This document shows positions 11,255 to 22,074 of a DNA stretch of 64,000 nt, one piece after another. Made by a program: the position numbers and the translations under genes. Each line of letters starts with the position of its first letter. Within the stretch, counting starts at the first letter, position 1. Source of the DNA: Puccinellia tenuiflora (taxonomy: Eukaryota > Streptophyta > Magnoliopsida > Poales > Poaceae); the NCBI GenBank assembly GCA_012064385.1, contig QRDG01000140.1, positions 421,534 to 485,533 on the forward strand, given 5' to 3'. The notes beneath the pieces are model-generated. The model ran no database searches. It worked only from the letters and a program-made list of their open reading frames with translations, and was not told where the DNA came from.

Positions 11255-14200
11255 ATGGCGGTGGACGGCGACCTTCCCCGGATCGCGATGGTCGGCGCGG
11301 GCATCTTCGCCCGCACGCAGTACGTCCCCAGGCTCCGCGAGATCGCCCACCTCGTCGTCCTCAAGACCATCTGGAGCCGCACCCAGGTAGGTGCTCCCTT
11401 CCCCCTCGTCGCCCCCAACTCTTCCCCGTACCGTGCTGCTGTACCGTGTCTGTCTCTAGCTGCTTCCGCCTTCCATTAGCATCATCAGAGCACTCCAGAT
11501 ATCTTGGCACCACCGTTACAGGAATCAGCTGAGGCTGCAGCGGAGCTCGCGCGCGATTTCGTGCCTGACGTCGAGTGCAAATGGGGCGACGCCGGGCTGG
11601 AGGAGATAATGGGAGACCGTTCCATCATGGGCGTCGCCGTTGTTCTTGCTGGGCAAGTCCAGGTCTGTGACTCCTTTGAATGCCTTGGTTGTGAGAGCTG
11701 TTTCATCTGGATTATGCATTTGACCAATTGTTAATCCTTATACCATATCTCGTTTGACTTTGCTATCCACTTGTATAAAGAGTTGATTCAAACGCTGGAA
11801 TGCAAAGATAGTCCAAAACCTAGTTAAACGTTTCCCTCGTTGTTGTCCGAACATGCAGGTGGAGCTGTCCTTAAAGCTGCTCAAGGCAGGAAAGCATGTG
11901 ATTCAAGGTAAGCTGGAAGATAAACACCATTACCTGATTTGAGATGGATGACTGTGTAGGCACGACAAAGAGGAGGCATTCCTCTTGGTTATCTTATTAC
12001 CTAGTACCTTGGTGCTTAATTATTGAAAGTTATATGAAATTTCCCGATCATTCTCACTCTTTTCTTGACATATTTTCTGGTGCTGTGAAGAGAAACCTGC
12101 TTCTGGATGTAAGCACCTGTAGCTTCTCGTCGTTTCTTTCACGAGTACCATAGGTGTGATGAATATGTATCTGATCAACTTTGTCCAAACACCTCAGCGA
12201 CGACTGAAGCGGAAAATGCATTGTCAATCTACAACTCATTTCCGAACCAGTTGCCATGTAAACCGATTTGGGCTCTTGCAGAAAACTACAGATTTGAACC
12301 TGCATTTGTGGAGGTAAAATTTTGCAACACTAGAATTCGGCTTCATATTGGTAGTTTAATTTGGTAATCTCTTGATCATATAAACAGTCAAACAAGTTGA
12401 TGGATGATATTGGTGATATGATGAACATCCAAGTTATTGTTGAAGGATCAATGAATAGCTCAAACCCATACTTCAGTAGCTCCTGGAGACGAAATTTTCT
12501 GGTAAGGAGCCAAGTAGCACTTTTTGTTCTTCCAGTGTAACATGCTTTATCTGCAGCGCCTTTATCATACCTATCACTTCATTTCCAAGTTACATCATAA
12601 ATGTGTGAACTAGATAATGGTTGGGAATTGTTCACCTTTCAGTTTATGAAAACAGGCACATGTGAGTAACTATAGTTGATTGGGCAGTACTCCCTCCTTG
12701 CCGGTTTCTTACGCGCCTAAAGAAAACGTAAAAGTTCCACAAAAGGATACTAAAAGCTTTTAGTACTAATTAGCTGCTATAATACTTTCAGATGTTGTAA
12801 AGATAATTTTGTATGGACCTCTTGTCAATCAATATTTTAAACCCTAGGGAAGTCAATACAATGTTTGATTAAATTGCATGTTGTTTAGAGAGCGCTGAGC
12901 CGCTGATTTAATTAGTTGTCAATAAAGGTATATATATTGCTTGCTTTTTTGGTGCATATATAATTGATGCCATTAGAAGTGCTGCTGGCATATATTTGGT
13001 CACCTTAACCCAATCATCTAGTTCTGTCCATTTTTTTGTTTCTTATGTACTGGGATCTTTCTGTTGGCATTGGATTGGAGTCTCTGCATGTCTGCAAGTT
13101 TGCCATGTCTAGGATTCGGCCTTTTCGGTTTTGAATTATCCAGACACTTACAGTTGTCTTTTGCAATTACTGTGTTTTTCGTGGATTTTTTCTGTGAGTT
13201 TTGCAAAGGAAGAATCAGTACATACCTATTACTTTGTTTGCCATCACAATTCACAAGTATTTATTGTAATGAACATGATATGTCTGCCCTAAGCCCCTAA
13301 GTCCTTATTATGACAGATTTACATTGCAGGGTGGCTTTATATTGGACATGGGCGTACACTTCATTGCAGGACTAAGAATGGTACACGTCCCATGTTGCTT
13401 TTGTAGAAAGAGTTGGCAGCTTCTGGCTTTTGTAAATAGCAATAACATTGAGGAGTTATTGTAGTCATTTGTGATATTTGATATTCTCCACATAGCTATA
13501 GGAAATATTATCTTTGAAGTACACAACACAACCACTGCTATGAACGTAGACTGAAGTAGGTCCAATTTGCCACTTGCTCACTTGATTTGCTTAGACGTAG
13601 TGCATGTATCCAAGTAAAAGGATTGTAAGGGTTGGTTTTTCCCTATTCGTGTGTTTTCAGCTCCTTGCTCTGTTTTCTTTGTTAATATATGATCTCTTCT
13701 GTAACTGTAACAGCTTGTTGGTTCAGAAATAGCAACTGTATCATCTATCTCCCGTCATGTGGATACGGCTTTACCACCACCTGATAACATATGTTCTCTT
13801 TTGTAAGTTCTGAAAATACAAAGTGAATTTGTAAAATGGTGACTTTCCAGAACTTACAGGCATTTGATGTATTCATGCAGCCAACTGGAAAATGGATGTG
13901 CTGGTGTCTTGGTATTTGCAGTCAATTCGAGGTCGCCAAAGGTCAAACTAAATCTTATTGCAAACACAAGTGTTCTTTATACATATTATATTATCCATCA
14001 TTAACTGCATCAAGTTTTCTCTACGTCGGTTCTGATATTGCTAGAGATATGATGTATAGATACTATGGCGGGTTGATGGAACAAAAGGAACAGTGCAAGT
14101 TGAACGTGGAATTGATAGTGGGAAGCATGGCTACCAGGTAAATATCACTTCCTTTGCAAGTGTCAAATGAAATGCTTGCCTGCTTTTCACTGTTTATGCG

Positions 14201-15315
14201 GAAAGCTAGTCAGACAGTATCTACACACTCAGGCTCCCCCACCCCTTTCTTATTTGTTTCCACAGAAGTAACTATTTTTTCTTCATGCGTGATGCTACTG
14301 AAACAGATTAGTTTTCCTGAGAATTCGTGAAAGCTTTGGGCATCATTGCCTTCAAAGAAGATTGAGTTTGCCTGTTACAACACTAACTAAGGTGTGGACT
14401 TGACTAGCCAAAAGTACAAAAAATACATCCTACAACGGCCATTACCTACACGAGTGCAACCTTGGACTCATATGGGGAGTAGCTCAAATGCGCTGCTCCC
14501 ACTTACCCCCACGCTTGTCCTGTACCACACAGATTGTAGCTGTGGCATCTGTGTTCTCGTTTCTAAAGATGCAGCCGTTTCTTGTCCAAATGTTCCACAT
14601 TGTTATGACAAGCAGTGCAAATGAACATTATACTTATCAATCATGTTATGCATTTGCAGGTGCTATTTACAAGCGAAAGCGGACAGTGTCAGAAGACATT
14701 TTATCCATTTAGCGGCGTGCATGAAGAACTGAAGGCATTTGTCCATGACATCGTGCAGGCTAGCAAAGTATGTGATGCTACGCAATTTCAGTTGTTTCTC
14801 TCACAATACATCATGTATCATTGATGAGATATTTCAGGATCACCTTCTGGAAAAGGAAAAATATTGCCATGGCTGCCTGTTCTGTTTAGAATCCATAGGT
14901 CAGAGGGTTGTGGTGAGGTCTTGCAGTTGGAAAACTAAAACACATCATCAGTCATGACCTATTTTAAAGTAAACACCTGATTGTATTGCCGGTCCATTCT
15001 AGGCGTGTAGGAGATCACTGATTAGCACATGGAAACTATATTGTCTCATCATTAAGTATGCTTCCATAGAACATCTGGTTAGAGCTTGCATGAGGTGGAA
15101 TTGTCGCGTAAATCCAAGAACACAAGCCCAGATTCCGTTGAATGCTTAGAAGCGTGCTAGGAATTCATCACGGTTGCTTTCTCATGCAGGATGGAGATCA
15201 CAAGGCTGAGCCCCGCAGTTCTTATGTGGAAGGTGCTCGTGACGTTGCCGTTCTAGAAGCCATGCTTGAATCCAGTGCGAAGCAAGGAGCCCAGGTGCAA
15301 GTGAAGAAATTCTAA
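11255..15315 (+). CDS. Gfo/Idh/MocA-family NAD(P)-binding oxidoreductase (12 exons, 360 aa)
   Basis: Rossmann-fold oxidoreductase of the glucose-fructose oxidoreductase/inositol dehydrogenase family. The substrate in plants is not known to me. Exons: 11255-11386, 11522-11662, 11859-11907, 12091-12108, 12198-12313, 12388-12501, 13330-13380, 13714-13802, 13881-13941, 14060-14137, 14660-14767, 15190-15315. The sum is 1083 nt and the frame stays open. The dinucleotide-binding motif is RIAMVGAGIFARTQY near the N-terminus. The family's EKP motif is formed across exons 3 and 4 (HVIQ-EKP, about residues 104-110). The conserved middle region includes AENYRFEPAFVE and GFILDMGVHFIAG, and the end reads YVEGARDVAVLEAMLES. 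Exon 4 is only 18 nt and exon 9 has a weak donor (gtcaaa). Close relatives are the single-copy Rossmann-fold proteins of other plants. The start is the first ATG with good context (agaaATGgcg). Confidence 0.92.
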
Positions 15316-15710
15316 CTGATGTCAACTAGCAAACGGAAAACAAAAAATTCTTATGTGAGCGCGGTTGGTCCTATCGGTTGGTCCAGTAGGACTGCTTGAT
15401 TTTTTTGGCAACGGTGGTAAATACCAGTGCTCCCTGAAAATCAGAGATCATACCATCGATAGTAGAGGATGCAAATCAGAGTGCTCCTTCGAAGCATAAA
15501 TCTTTTACTCAGATCTAGCTGTCTACATTTTAAAATCAGATATCATGTATACCTATGCTACATTGCTACTCACCTTGTACTCTTCCTTGTATTTTCTATT
15601 GAGGTTAAAATGTACTATTGTTGTTTTCCAGTCCAGCTGCGTATACATGTCTGAGACCCTCAACTTGTAAAGGTGAATCACTATGCACCCTAAGGACGGA
15701 AACTGCAAAT
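15316..15710. other. 3' UTR and spacer downstream of the oxidoreductase gene
   Basis: Probably includes the 3' UTR. I see no further gene or clear repeat. Confidence 0.5.
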
Positions 15711-16070
15711 GGAGGCCGAGCTACATGGAGCTCGTTTTTTTTTTGAATAATTTAAAATTGGTATTTTTAAATTTCACAAAAATCCTAGGTATAGGTAATA
15801 TCGAACTCTATCAATGCGCAAAATCTCAATGCAAAATTTGTAGACGAATCGGACAAATTTTGATGTTTTTGAAAATGTGTATTGTCGCCGACCCAAATCT
15901 ATGCATTTGTCATTTTTTCCTACCCTAAAATACAAAGAATTTTGGATTGATTTCTAGACTTCTAGATCATATTATTATCTATATATAGCATTTTTCCTTT
16001 TTTTTTTTGAAAATTTATAATGTAGATGTTGAGAGTATAAAAAAGCGAGCTCCCTGATATCCGAGCTCCA
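15711..16070. mobile_element. MITE-like element with about 24 bp terminal inverted repeats
   Basis: The left end contains ccgagctacatggagctcg followed by a T run. The right end is an inverted counterpart, with an A run and then cgagctccctgatatccgag and ctcc. The interior is AT-rich and non-coding. Both ends carry repeated gagct motifs, as in some grass Mutator-like MITEs. I could not recognise a target duplication, so the family assignment is open. Confidence 0.6.
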
Positions 16071-16867
16071 AAATTCCACTCTCCCCTAACGCGGTTTTGC
16101 TGTCATGGCATATAATGTTGACGGTATTACTAATGTAGCCCATGACAAATGACTAACAACACATGTATATTATATGATTTGGCAATGCAAAAGAGTTCAT
16201 ATGACATTAGGGAAAAGTTTTCTCTAACTTCTGAAAGTCCATGCACAATGCATTTTTTTTTGAACTCTTCACATTATTTTCCAAATTTTCAACACATGTT
16301 GGAACAAATTAGCACAAGGAAGTTCAAGACCCAAATTATATAGGTTCACTCCTATTTAGAGCACTTCTCTTACTCCCTCAATTCGGTGTGTTTAGGCTAT
16401 GTAACAAATCTAGGTAATTTGTTATTGCAAGGCCGCAGCCATAGTCACGTGAACTTGACCCGTGGTCCTTTTCCACTCCCATGTTTGTTCCGTGCCTCGA
16501 TCCTCGGTAACGGTTACTTACGCGTGACGTTTTTTGCACCCCTCGTCCCTCCCTCCCCCCGCCGCTCCCTGCCTAAATTAAAAGCGACCCGTGAGCTGTC
16601 AATTTTGTCGGATCTAAACGCGCCGCGCAATTTTGGAATGAAGTTAATTAGCGATAGATAGAAAGGGAGGTGCGGTCGTTCCCAACAAAATTTGTGACGT
16701 CTTGATATTGGAGTTTTGGTTCTCCGGCCTAGCAGGTCCGAACGAAGGGTGTGTATCGTTCGCATCTCAAAAGCAAATTAAAGTCTTGTAAGGACACGTA
16801 ATGACGTACGCTGATATATATCTTATCATATCGCATGGAAGTCTGTATTGTGTTTTTTTTTTTAAAT
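16071..16867. other. Intergenic stretch
   Basis: No supported gene. Short frames on both strands show no recognisable domain. Confidence 0.5.
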
Positions 16868-16869
16868 TA

Positions 16870-16950
16870 CTCCCTCTGTCCTAAAAAAGGATGTTATTTC
16901 TTTGTCTAAATTTGAACAAAGAAATGACATTCTTATCGAGACGGAGGTAG
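16870..16950. mobile_element. Stowaway-like MITE, 81 bp
   Basis: It begins ctccctctgtcctaaaaaag and ends gagacggaggtag, which are inverted counterparts. It is flanked by TA on both sides (16868-16869 and 16951-16952), the target of Tc1/mariner Stowaway elements. Central parts also pair (atttctttgt and acaaagaaat), so the whole element can fold into a hairpin. Confidence 0.85.
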
Positions 16951-16952
16951 TA

Positions 16953-17430
16953 ATAAGGTTTTTCACCCTCTTAGTTAAAAGATGACCTTCGATGATGATA
17001 CGAAGGTTTTGTCTCTTTTGTACGGGATATCTTCTCTCAACAATACTCTCTCTAGCTCGATTTCAACCTCTCCCGTAGTTTCAAGAGAAGCGAAGCATGC
17101 ACACGCTAGATAAAACTAGCAGAAAATACATTGTACTACAACCGTTCTTATTTACATGTTGTAAAATTTGTGATTGTACTGGACCATGACCTGTAGGAGT
17201 AATAAGGCTGTATAATAACGTTGGAAATGTTGTTGGTGATCGATGAAGATCCGCAGCTGGGCCCACCTGGCAGCGGCGCGCCAAAGAGGGTGCTGCGTGG
17301 ACGGTCTGGTCTCGGGTCTTTCATGGTCATCATCGTCGCCAGACGAGGCAGTAGCTGCCTGTGGACCAAGGTCGGCTGCTGCTGATAGACCCAGTGCAGC
17401 GCAACTACGACCGCGCGCGGGCACCCTTCT
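16953..17430. other. Distal upstream region of the MCTP gene
   Basis: AT-rich on the left and becoming GC-rich from about 17240. No coding region can be supported. Overlapping short frames on both strands reflect base composition. Confidence 0.5.
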
Positions 17431-19749
17431 GTGGCCCGCTCACGTGACCTCTGCTTGCCTACGTCAGCCACCTGCTACTCGCTGATTTCAGACAAACATA
17501 GGGTGCTACACGCAAAAGATCCCCCTCCCCCATGCCCTGCTCTGCCCCCACCCGGGCCGTTCCAACGTTCTCCAGAGCTCTCTCGCTCGCAGTCGCGCGA
17601 ACTGAGCAAAAAGAGAACCTACCAAAGCGATCCTGCGCCAGGGCCCACCACCACCACCACGCAGAGTCCACAGCCTTTTACACAGCCCACTGTGGTGGGC
17701 CCCGCCCGCCAGCCTCACCAGCTGGCTGCCGTTTCGGCTCGGTCCGGCCGAAAAAATAAAGAAAGGAGCTCTCCTTTTTCCTTCCCTCTCGCCACTTCCT
17801 TCTGGCCTCTTCGGTTTCGCCTCGCCTCCGCGGCTCCGCCCCCCGCATTCCCTCCTCCCGCCCATGGCCGTCGCGTCGGGGTCGTCGTCCTCGTAGGAGC
17901 TTCTCCGGGCTGTCCCTCCGCCCGCCCGCTCGCGGTGCGCTCAGGTTCGTGTCCCAGGCCCGGCCGCCGGCCTCCCTCCTCCTCCCCTCCTCGTTCTGGC
18001 GCTTTTGTTCCGCCGCCGCCCCGTAATCCGTCCGTCCGGCGCCCGCATTCCGGCTCCTCCCTCGTCCGCGGTTCCCCGCGCGGTGGGAAAATCGTGTTTT
18101 TTTTAAACGACTGTTCCCGTACGGGAGGGTGGGGTTTAAGAGGAGGATTGGGGGTTTTGGGGGTCTTTCTTTAATCATCTTCTAGGGTAATCCTTTTTGT
18201 TTTTGTTTTGTCTCTCACATCACATGGTTTCATTGCGGATGGGGATGCGCGTCCGCGTACGGGGATTCGGGGAGCTAGCCGAGCCTGCCGCGCCGTTCTC
18301 TACCTAGGGTTTCGTCGGCTGATTGATTGGTGTGGCGTGTTCTTTGCTTATTCGGTTGCAGCTTAGGGGTTTCGAAATTTCGAAGATTTGGTTCCGAGCA
18401 AGGGCCGTATCCCCGATTTTTTTGTTTATTTATTCACAGCCGCAGGTAGGTAGATTGCCAGGAAATTATAAATGCTGGGTCTTTTTTTTTTGTTTTTGGT
18501 GCCGGGAACATCGAATGCTGCTGTACTGCAAGATTTGAGATGAGGAACAGTTGATGGAATTATCAGCAGTAGTTTACTGTTGGGATTTGGGGATTTTGTA
18601 CACCTTTCAGCGTAACTCTGTTAGTGCATTCGTGACGATGAACAGGTCCGATTTTCGTCAGTGGACTACTCTGTTGATGAGTGATCACTGTCTTTGTTCA
18701 GTGACAGTACCAACTACCAATGCTGCCTAGAGTTTACCCAGGTAGGAAAACCTGATTGATGTCCAGGGCAGGAATCGGTGAATATTGGCCCCATGTGTCC
18801 TGCTCATCTTTCGTTGTTATAAAGACGCTGATAGCTGCAGCTGATCACCATGCTTACCTTTCTTATTTCGCAATGCCGGTAGCTTTACTTGTTACACACC
18901 ACTTACACATGTACAAATCTGGGTAGAAAACCAAAAGCAGAAATGTTTTGGATAATCCTAAGACAGCAGGCCACATACACCAGTTTGGCACACTGATAGG
19001 GTCATGCTTTCGCTAGGCCTTCCTTGTGTTCTTTCCATCTACGGACCTGTCACAGTCGCCTTCTATTGTCAAAAGTAACAGTAGACATTGAATATGCTTT
19101 TTTGTTGACTGAAAATGCAATGGGTCAGGTCAGTTAAGTCTCCTCCCTGTACTTTTCTTGAACTCTGAGTATGGCTAGTTGCTGGTTGGAAACTTGAACA
19201 CCTCTTTTAGGCAAGTGCAATATGTTAGGTAGTGCTTTCTGAGCAACACCTGCCATTTGCATAATCTGGTCGAAGTTTTTCGAAGGTGTAGACCTTTTAT
19301 CTTCTCTAGGAGCAGTTGTAATTATGTCAGCCAAATTTAAGCTCTTTAGCGTGCAAGTGAAGGAAATCACAAAGTATTTGATTGAGTCAAGTTTTATATT
19401 TATCCTTGAGTATGCATTATACAGTTGATTTTGTTTTCTGAAAATGTCTCATTCGAATTTGAAGGCTTTGTTGCAAGCACCTATTGTTCTATTGCTGGTA
19501 GAATTTGCAAGTTCTCCTAAAATGTTTTAACTAAAACCAAAATACAGTTTAGGATCATGCGAGGAATGCGGGATCAAAGGATATCGTGGCAATGTGTTGT
19601 CGGCAAAGCATTACTGAACCATGATTTATGATATTTTATTACCAATACTATTTGTTTGTTATAATGGCTACCATACTCGATGCTCTTCCTGCTAATACAT
19701 TGTCATGTACTGTCTTGCAGGCACTAGCGCCCGTCAGTAAACTGGCAAG
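17431..19749 (+). promoter_or_regulatory. GC-rich promoter, 5' leader and probable leader intron of the MCTP gene
   Basis: From about 17500 to 18100 the sequence is very GC-rich with pyrimidine patches (for example 17770-17860), typical of a grass core promoter and 5' UTR. A strong acceptor (tgtcttgcag) ends at 19720, followed by 29 nt of leader and then the start codon. A plausible donor is at 17945 (ctcag before gttcgt), which would give a leader intron of about 1.78 kb. Other donors are possible. The long open frames seen in both directions here are composition artefacts. Confidence 0.55.
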
Positions 19750-22074
19750 ATGCAGACACAGAAGCCACAGCCTGAGGACTTCTCCTTGAAAGAGACGTCA
19801 CCTCACCTTGGGGGTTTTATGGCAGCAGGTGACAAGCGAACTAGCACATATGACCTTGTGGAGCAGATGCAGTATCTCTATGTGCGTGTTGTCAAGGCCA
19901 AAGATCTCCCTGCCAAAGATGTGACCGGGAGCTGTGACCCATATGTGGAGATCAAGCTTGGCAATCACAAGGGACAAACCCGTCACTTTGAGAAGAATAC
20001 TAACCCAGAGTGGAATCAGGTATTTGCCTTTCCCAAGGAACGCATCCAATCCTCCTATGTCGAGGTCATGGTCAAAGACAAGGATTGTGGTAAGGACGAT
20101 TTCATTGGGCGAGTTGTGTTTGACCTCAATGAAGTTCCAAAGAGAGTCCCACCTGACAGCCCATTGGCACCAGAATGGTACCGTCTTGAGGGTCGCAAGG
20201 AGGGAAAGGTAGGAGAGCTCATGTTGGCTGTCTGGATGGGTTCACAAGCAGACGAAGCTTTCCCAGAAGCATGGCATTCTGATGCTGCAACTGTCCCTTG
20301 TGATGGTCTTGCAAGCATTAGGTCTAAGGTGTATTTAACTCCTAAGCTTTGGTATCTCAGGGTAAATGTTATTGAGGCACAAGACCTGGTACCAAGTGAC
20401 AAGAACAGATGTCCAGAAGTTTATGTGAAAGCTACACTTGGGAATCAGGTCTTGAGGACAAGGATATGGGCAAACAAGAATGCTAATCCCATGTGGAATG
20501 AGGATTTGATGTTTGTGGTATCTGAACCGTTTGAGGAGCACTTGATTCTGAGCGTTGAGGATCGGATTGCACACAACAAGGATGATGTATTAGGCAAAGC
20601 AATTATTCCACTGCAGAATGTAGACAGGAGGCTTGACCACAGGCCAGTGCACAGCCGGTGGTGTAATCTTGAGAAGCATGTAGCTGGGGATGGGGAACAA
20701 AAGAAAAAAGATGCCAAGTTCTCTAGTCGTATTCATGTCAGGATTTCTTTGGATGGTGGGTATCATGTTCTGGATGAGTCAACACATTACAGTAGTGATC
20801 TGAGGGCCACTGCAAAACAGTTGTGGAAGCCTAGGGTTGGGGTTCTTGAGCTAGGAATCTTAAATGCTCAGGGTTTACTGCCAATGAAGACAAAGGATGG
20901 GCGTGGCACCACAGATTCTTATTGTGTTGCGAAGTATGGGCACAAATGGGTTAGAACAAGGACTGTTATCGACAGCTTCAACCCAAAATGGAATGAGCAA
21001 TACACTTGGGATGTGTATGATCCATGTACTGTTATAACAATTGGTGTGTTCGACAACTGTCACTTGCAAGGAGAAAAGGCCAAGGGTAACAATGATGGTA
21101 GAATTGGCAAGGTACGGATCCGTCTGTCCACTCTTGAGGCTGGTAGAGTCTACACCCACTCCTACCCTCTCATCATTTTGCTTCCTACGGGCGTGAAGAA
21201 GATGGGTGAAGTGCAGCTTGCTGTGCGGTTCACATGCTCCTCGCTTGTAAACATGATGCAGTTGTATTCTCAGCCGCTGCTGCCAAAGATGCATTATATT
21301 TACCCCCTGTCTGTGAATCAGCTTGACAATCTGAGGTTCCAGGCTACGCAGATGGTGTCGATGAGATTAAGCCGTGCCGAGCCACCTCTCAGGAAGGAAG
21401 TTGTTGAGTACATGTTGGATGTGGATTCTCACATGTGGAGCATGAGGAAGAGCAAGGCAAACTTCTTCAGGATTATGAAAATATTTGGTCCCCTGGTTGG
21501 TGCTGCTAAATGGTTTGATCACATTTGCGAATGGAAGAATCCACTGACTACTGTGCTGATTCATGTCCTATTCATCATTTTGGTGCTGTATCCAGAGCTG
21601 ATCCTTCCGACAATATTCCTTTATCTGTTCTTGATTGGGATCTGGCACTACCGGTGGAGGCCGAGGCAGCCACCTCACATGGACACTCGTCTATCACACG
21701 CAGAGACCTCCCACCCTGATGAGCTTGACGAGGAGCTCGATACTTTCCCTACATCTCGTGCACAGGATGTTGTTAGGATGAGGTATGATCGACTGAGGAG
21801 CATCGCTGGCAGGGTGCAGACACTTGTTGGTGACCTGGCAACACAAGGCGAGAGGCTGCAGTCCCTGCTGAGCTGGCGCGATCCAAGGGCTACTGCCATC
21901 TTTGTGACTTTCTGCTTGATCTCTGCTGTCGTGCTGTACCTGACGCCGTTTCGCGTGGTCGCCTTCTTTGCTGGGCTGTATCAGCTGAGGCATCCTAGGT
22001 TCCGCCACAGGCTCCCATCTGCTCCCCTCAACTTCTTCAGGAGGCTGCCGGCGAGAACAGACAGCATGCTGTGA
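19750..22074 (+). CDS. Multiple C2 domain and transmembrane region protein (MCTP/FTIP family), intronless CDS, 774 aa
   Basis: Membrane-anchored tether of the plant MCTP family (which includes FTIP1 and QUIRKY). Members act at ER-plasma membrane contacts and plasmodesmata in cell-to-cell transport. Three C2 domains start near residues 40 (LYVRVVKAKDLPAKD), 203 (LRVNVIEAQDLVPSD) and 366 (LELGILNAQGLLPMK). C2-A and C2-C keep the loop aspartates (GSCDPYVE, GTTDSYC), while C2-B has RCPEVYV instead of a DPYV motif, so calcium binding there is doubtful. The C-terminal PRT_C region holds hydrophobic segments at about 597-635 and 713-745. The protein ends RLPARTDSML, the usual family terminus. N-terminal QPEDFSLKETSPHLGG matches the MCTP3/4 type. 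The start codon is the first in frame, 29 nt after the leader acceptor. Full length, with no defects seen. Confidence 0.96.
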   Translation: MQTQKPQPEDFSLKETSPHLGGFMAAGDKRTSTYDLVEQMQYLYVRVVKAKDLPAKDVTGSCDPYVEIKLGNHKGQTRHFEKNTNPEWNQVFAFPKERIQSSYVEVMVKDKDCGKDDFIGRVVFDLNEVPKRVPPDSPLAPEWYRLEGRKEGKVGELMLAVWMGSQADEAFPEAWHSDAATVPCDGLASIRSKVYLTPKLWYLRVNVIEAQDLVPSDKNRCPEVYVKATLGNQVLRTRIWANKNANPMWNEDLMFVVSEPFEEHLILSVEDRIAHNKDDVLGKAIIPLQNVDRRLDHRPVHSRWCNLEKHVAGDGEQKKKDAKFSSRIHVRISLDGGYHVLDESTHYSSDLRATAKQLWKPRVGVLELGILNAQGLLPMKTKDGRGTTDSYCVAKYGHKWVRTRTVIDSFNPKWNEQYTWDVYDPCTVITIGVFDNCHLQGEKAKGNNDGRIGKVRIRLSTLEAGRVYTHSYPLIILLPTGVKKMGEVQLAVRFTCSSLVNMMQLYSQPLLPKMHYIYPLSVNQLDNLRFQATQMVSMRLSRAEPPLRKEVVEYMLDVDSHMWSMRKSKANFFRIMKIFGPLVGAAKWFDHICEWKNPLTTVLIHVLFIILVLYPELILPTIFLYLFLIGIWHYRWRPRQPPHMDTRLSHAETSHPDELDEELDTFPTSRAQDVVRMRYDRLRSIAGRVQTLVGDLATQGERLQSLLSWRDPRATAIFVTFCLISAVVLYLTPFRVVAFFAGLYQLRHPRFRHRLPSAPLNFFRRLPARTDSML

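Noticed and set aside
12688..12730. tactccctccttgccggttt resembles a Stowaway left end
   Set aside because: No inverted partner or second TA was found downstream, so at most a truncated end.
17431..18178. Frames of up to 247 codons on both strands upstream of the MCTP gene
   Set aside because: Frames are open on both strands because of GC content. There is no domain, and the position fits promoter and 5' UTR.
20055..20402. Antisense frames within the MCTP CDS (also 20875-21294 and 21694-22176)
   Set aside because: Shadows of a clearly coding, conserved sense frame.
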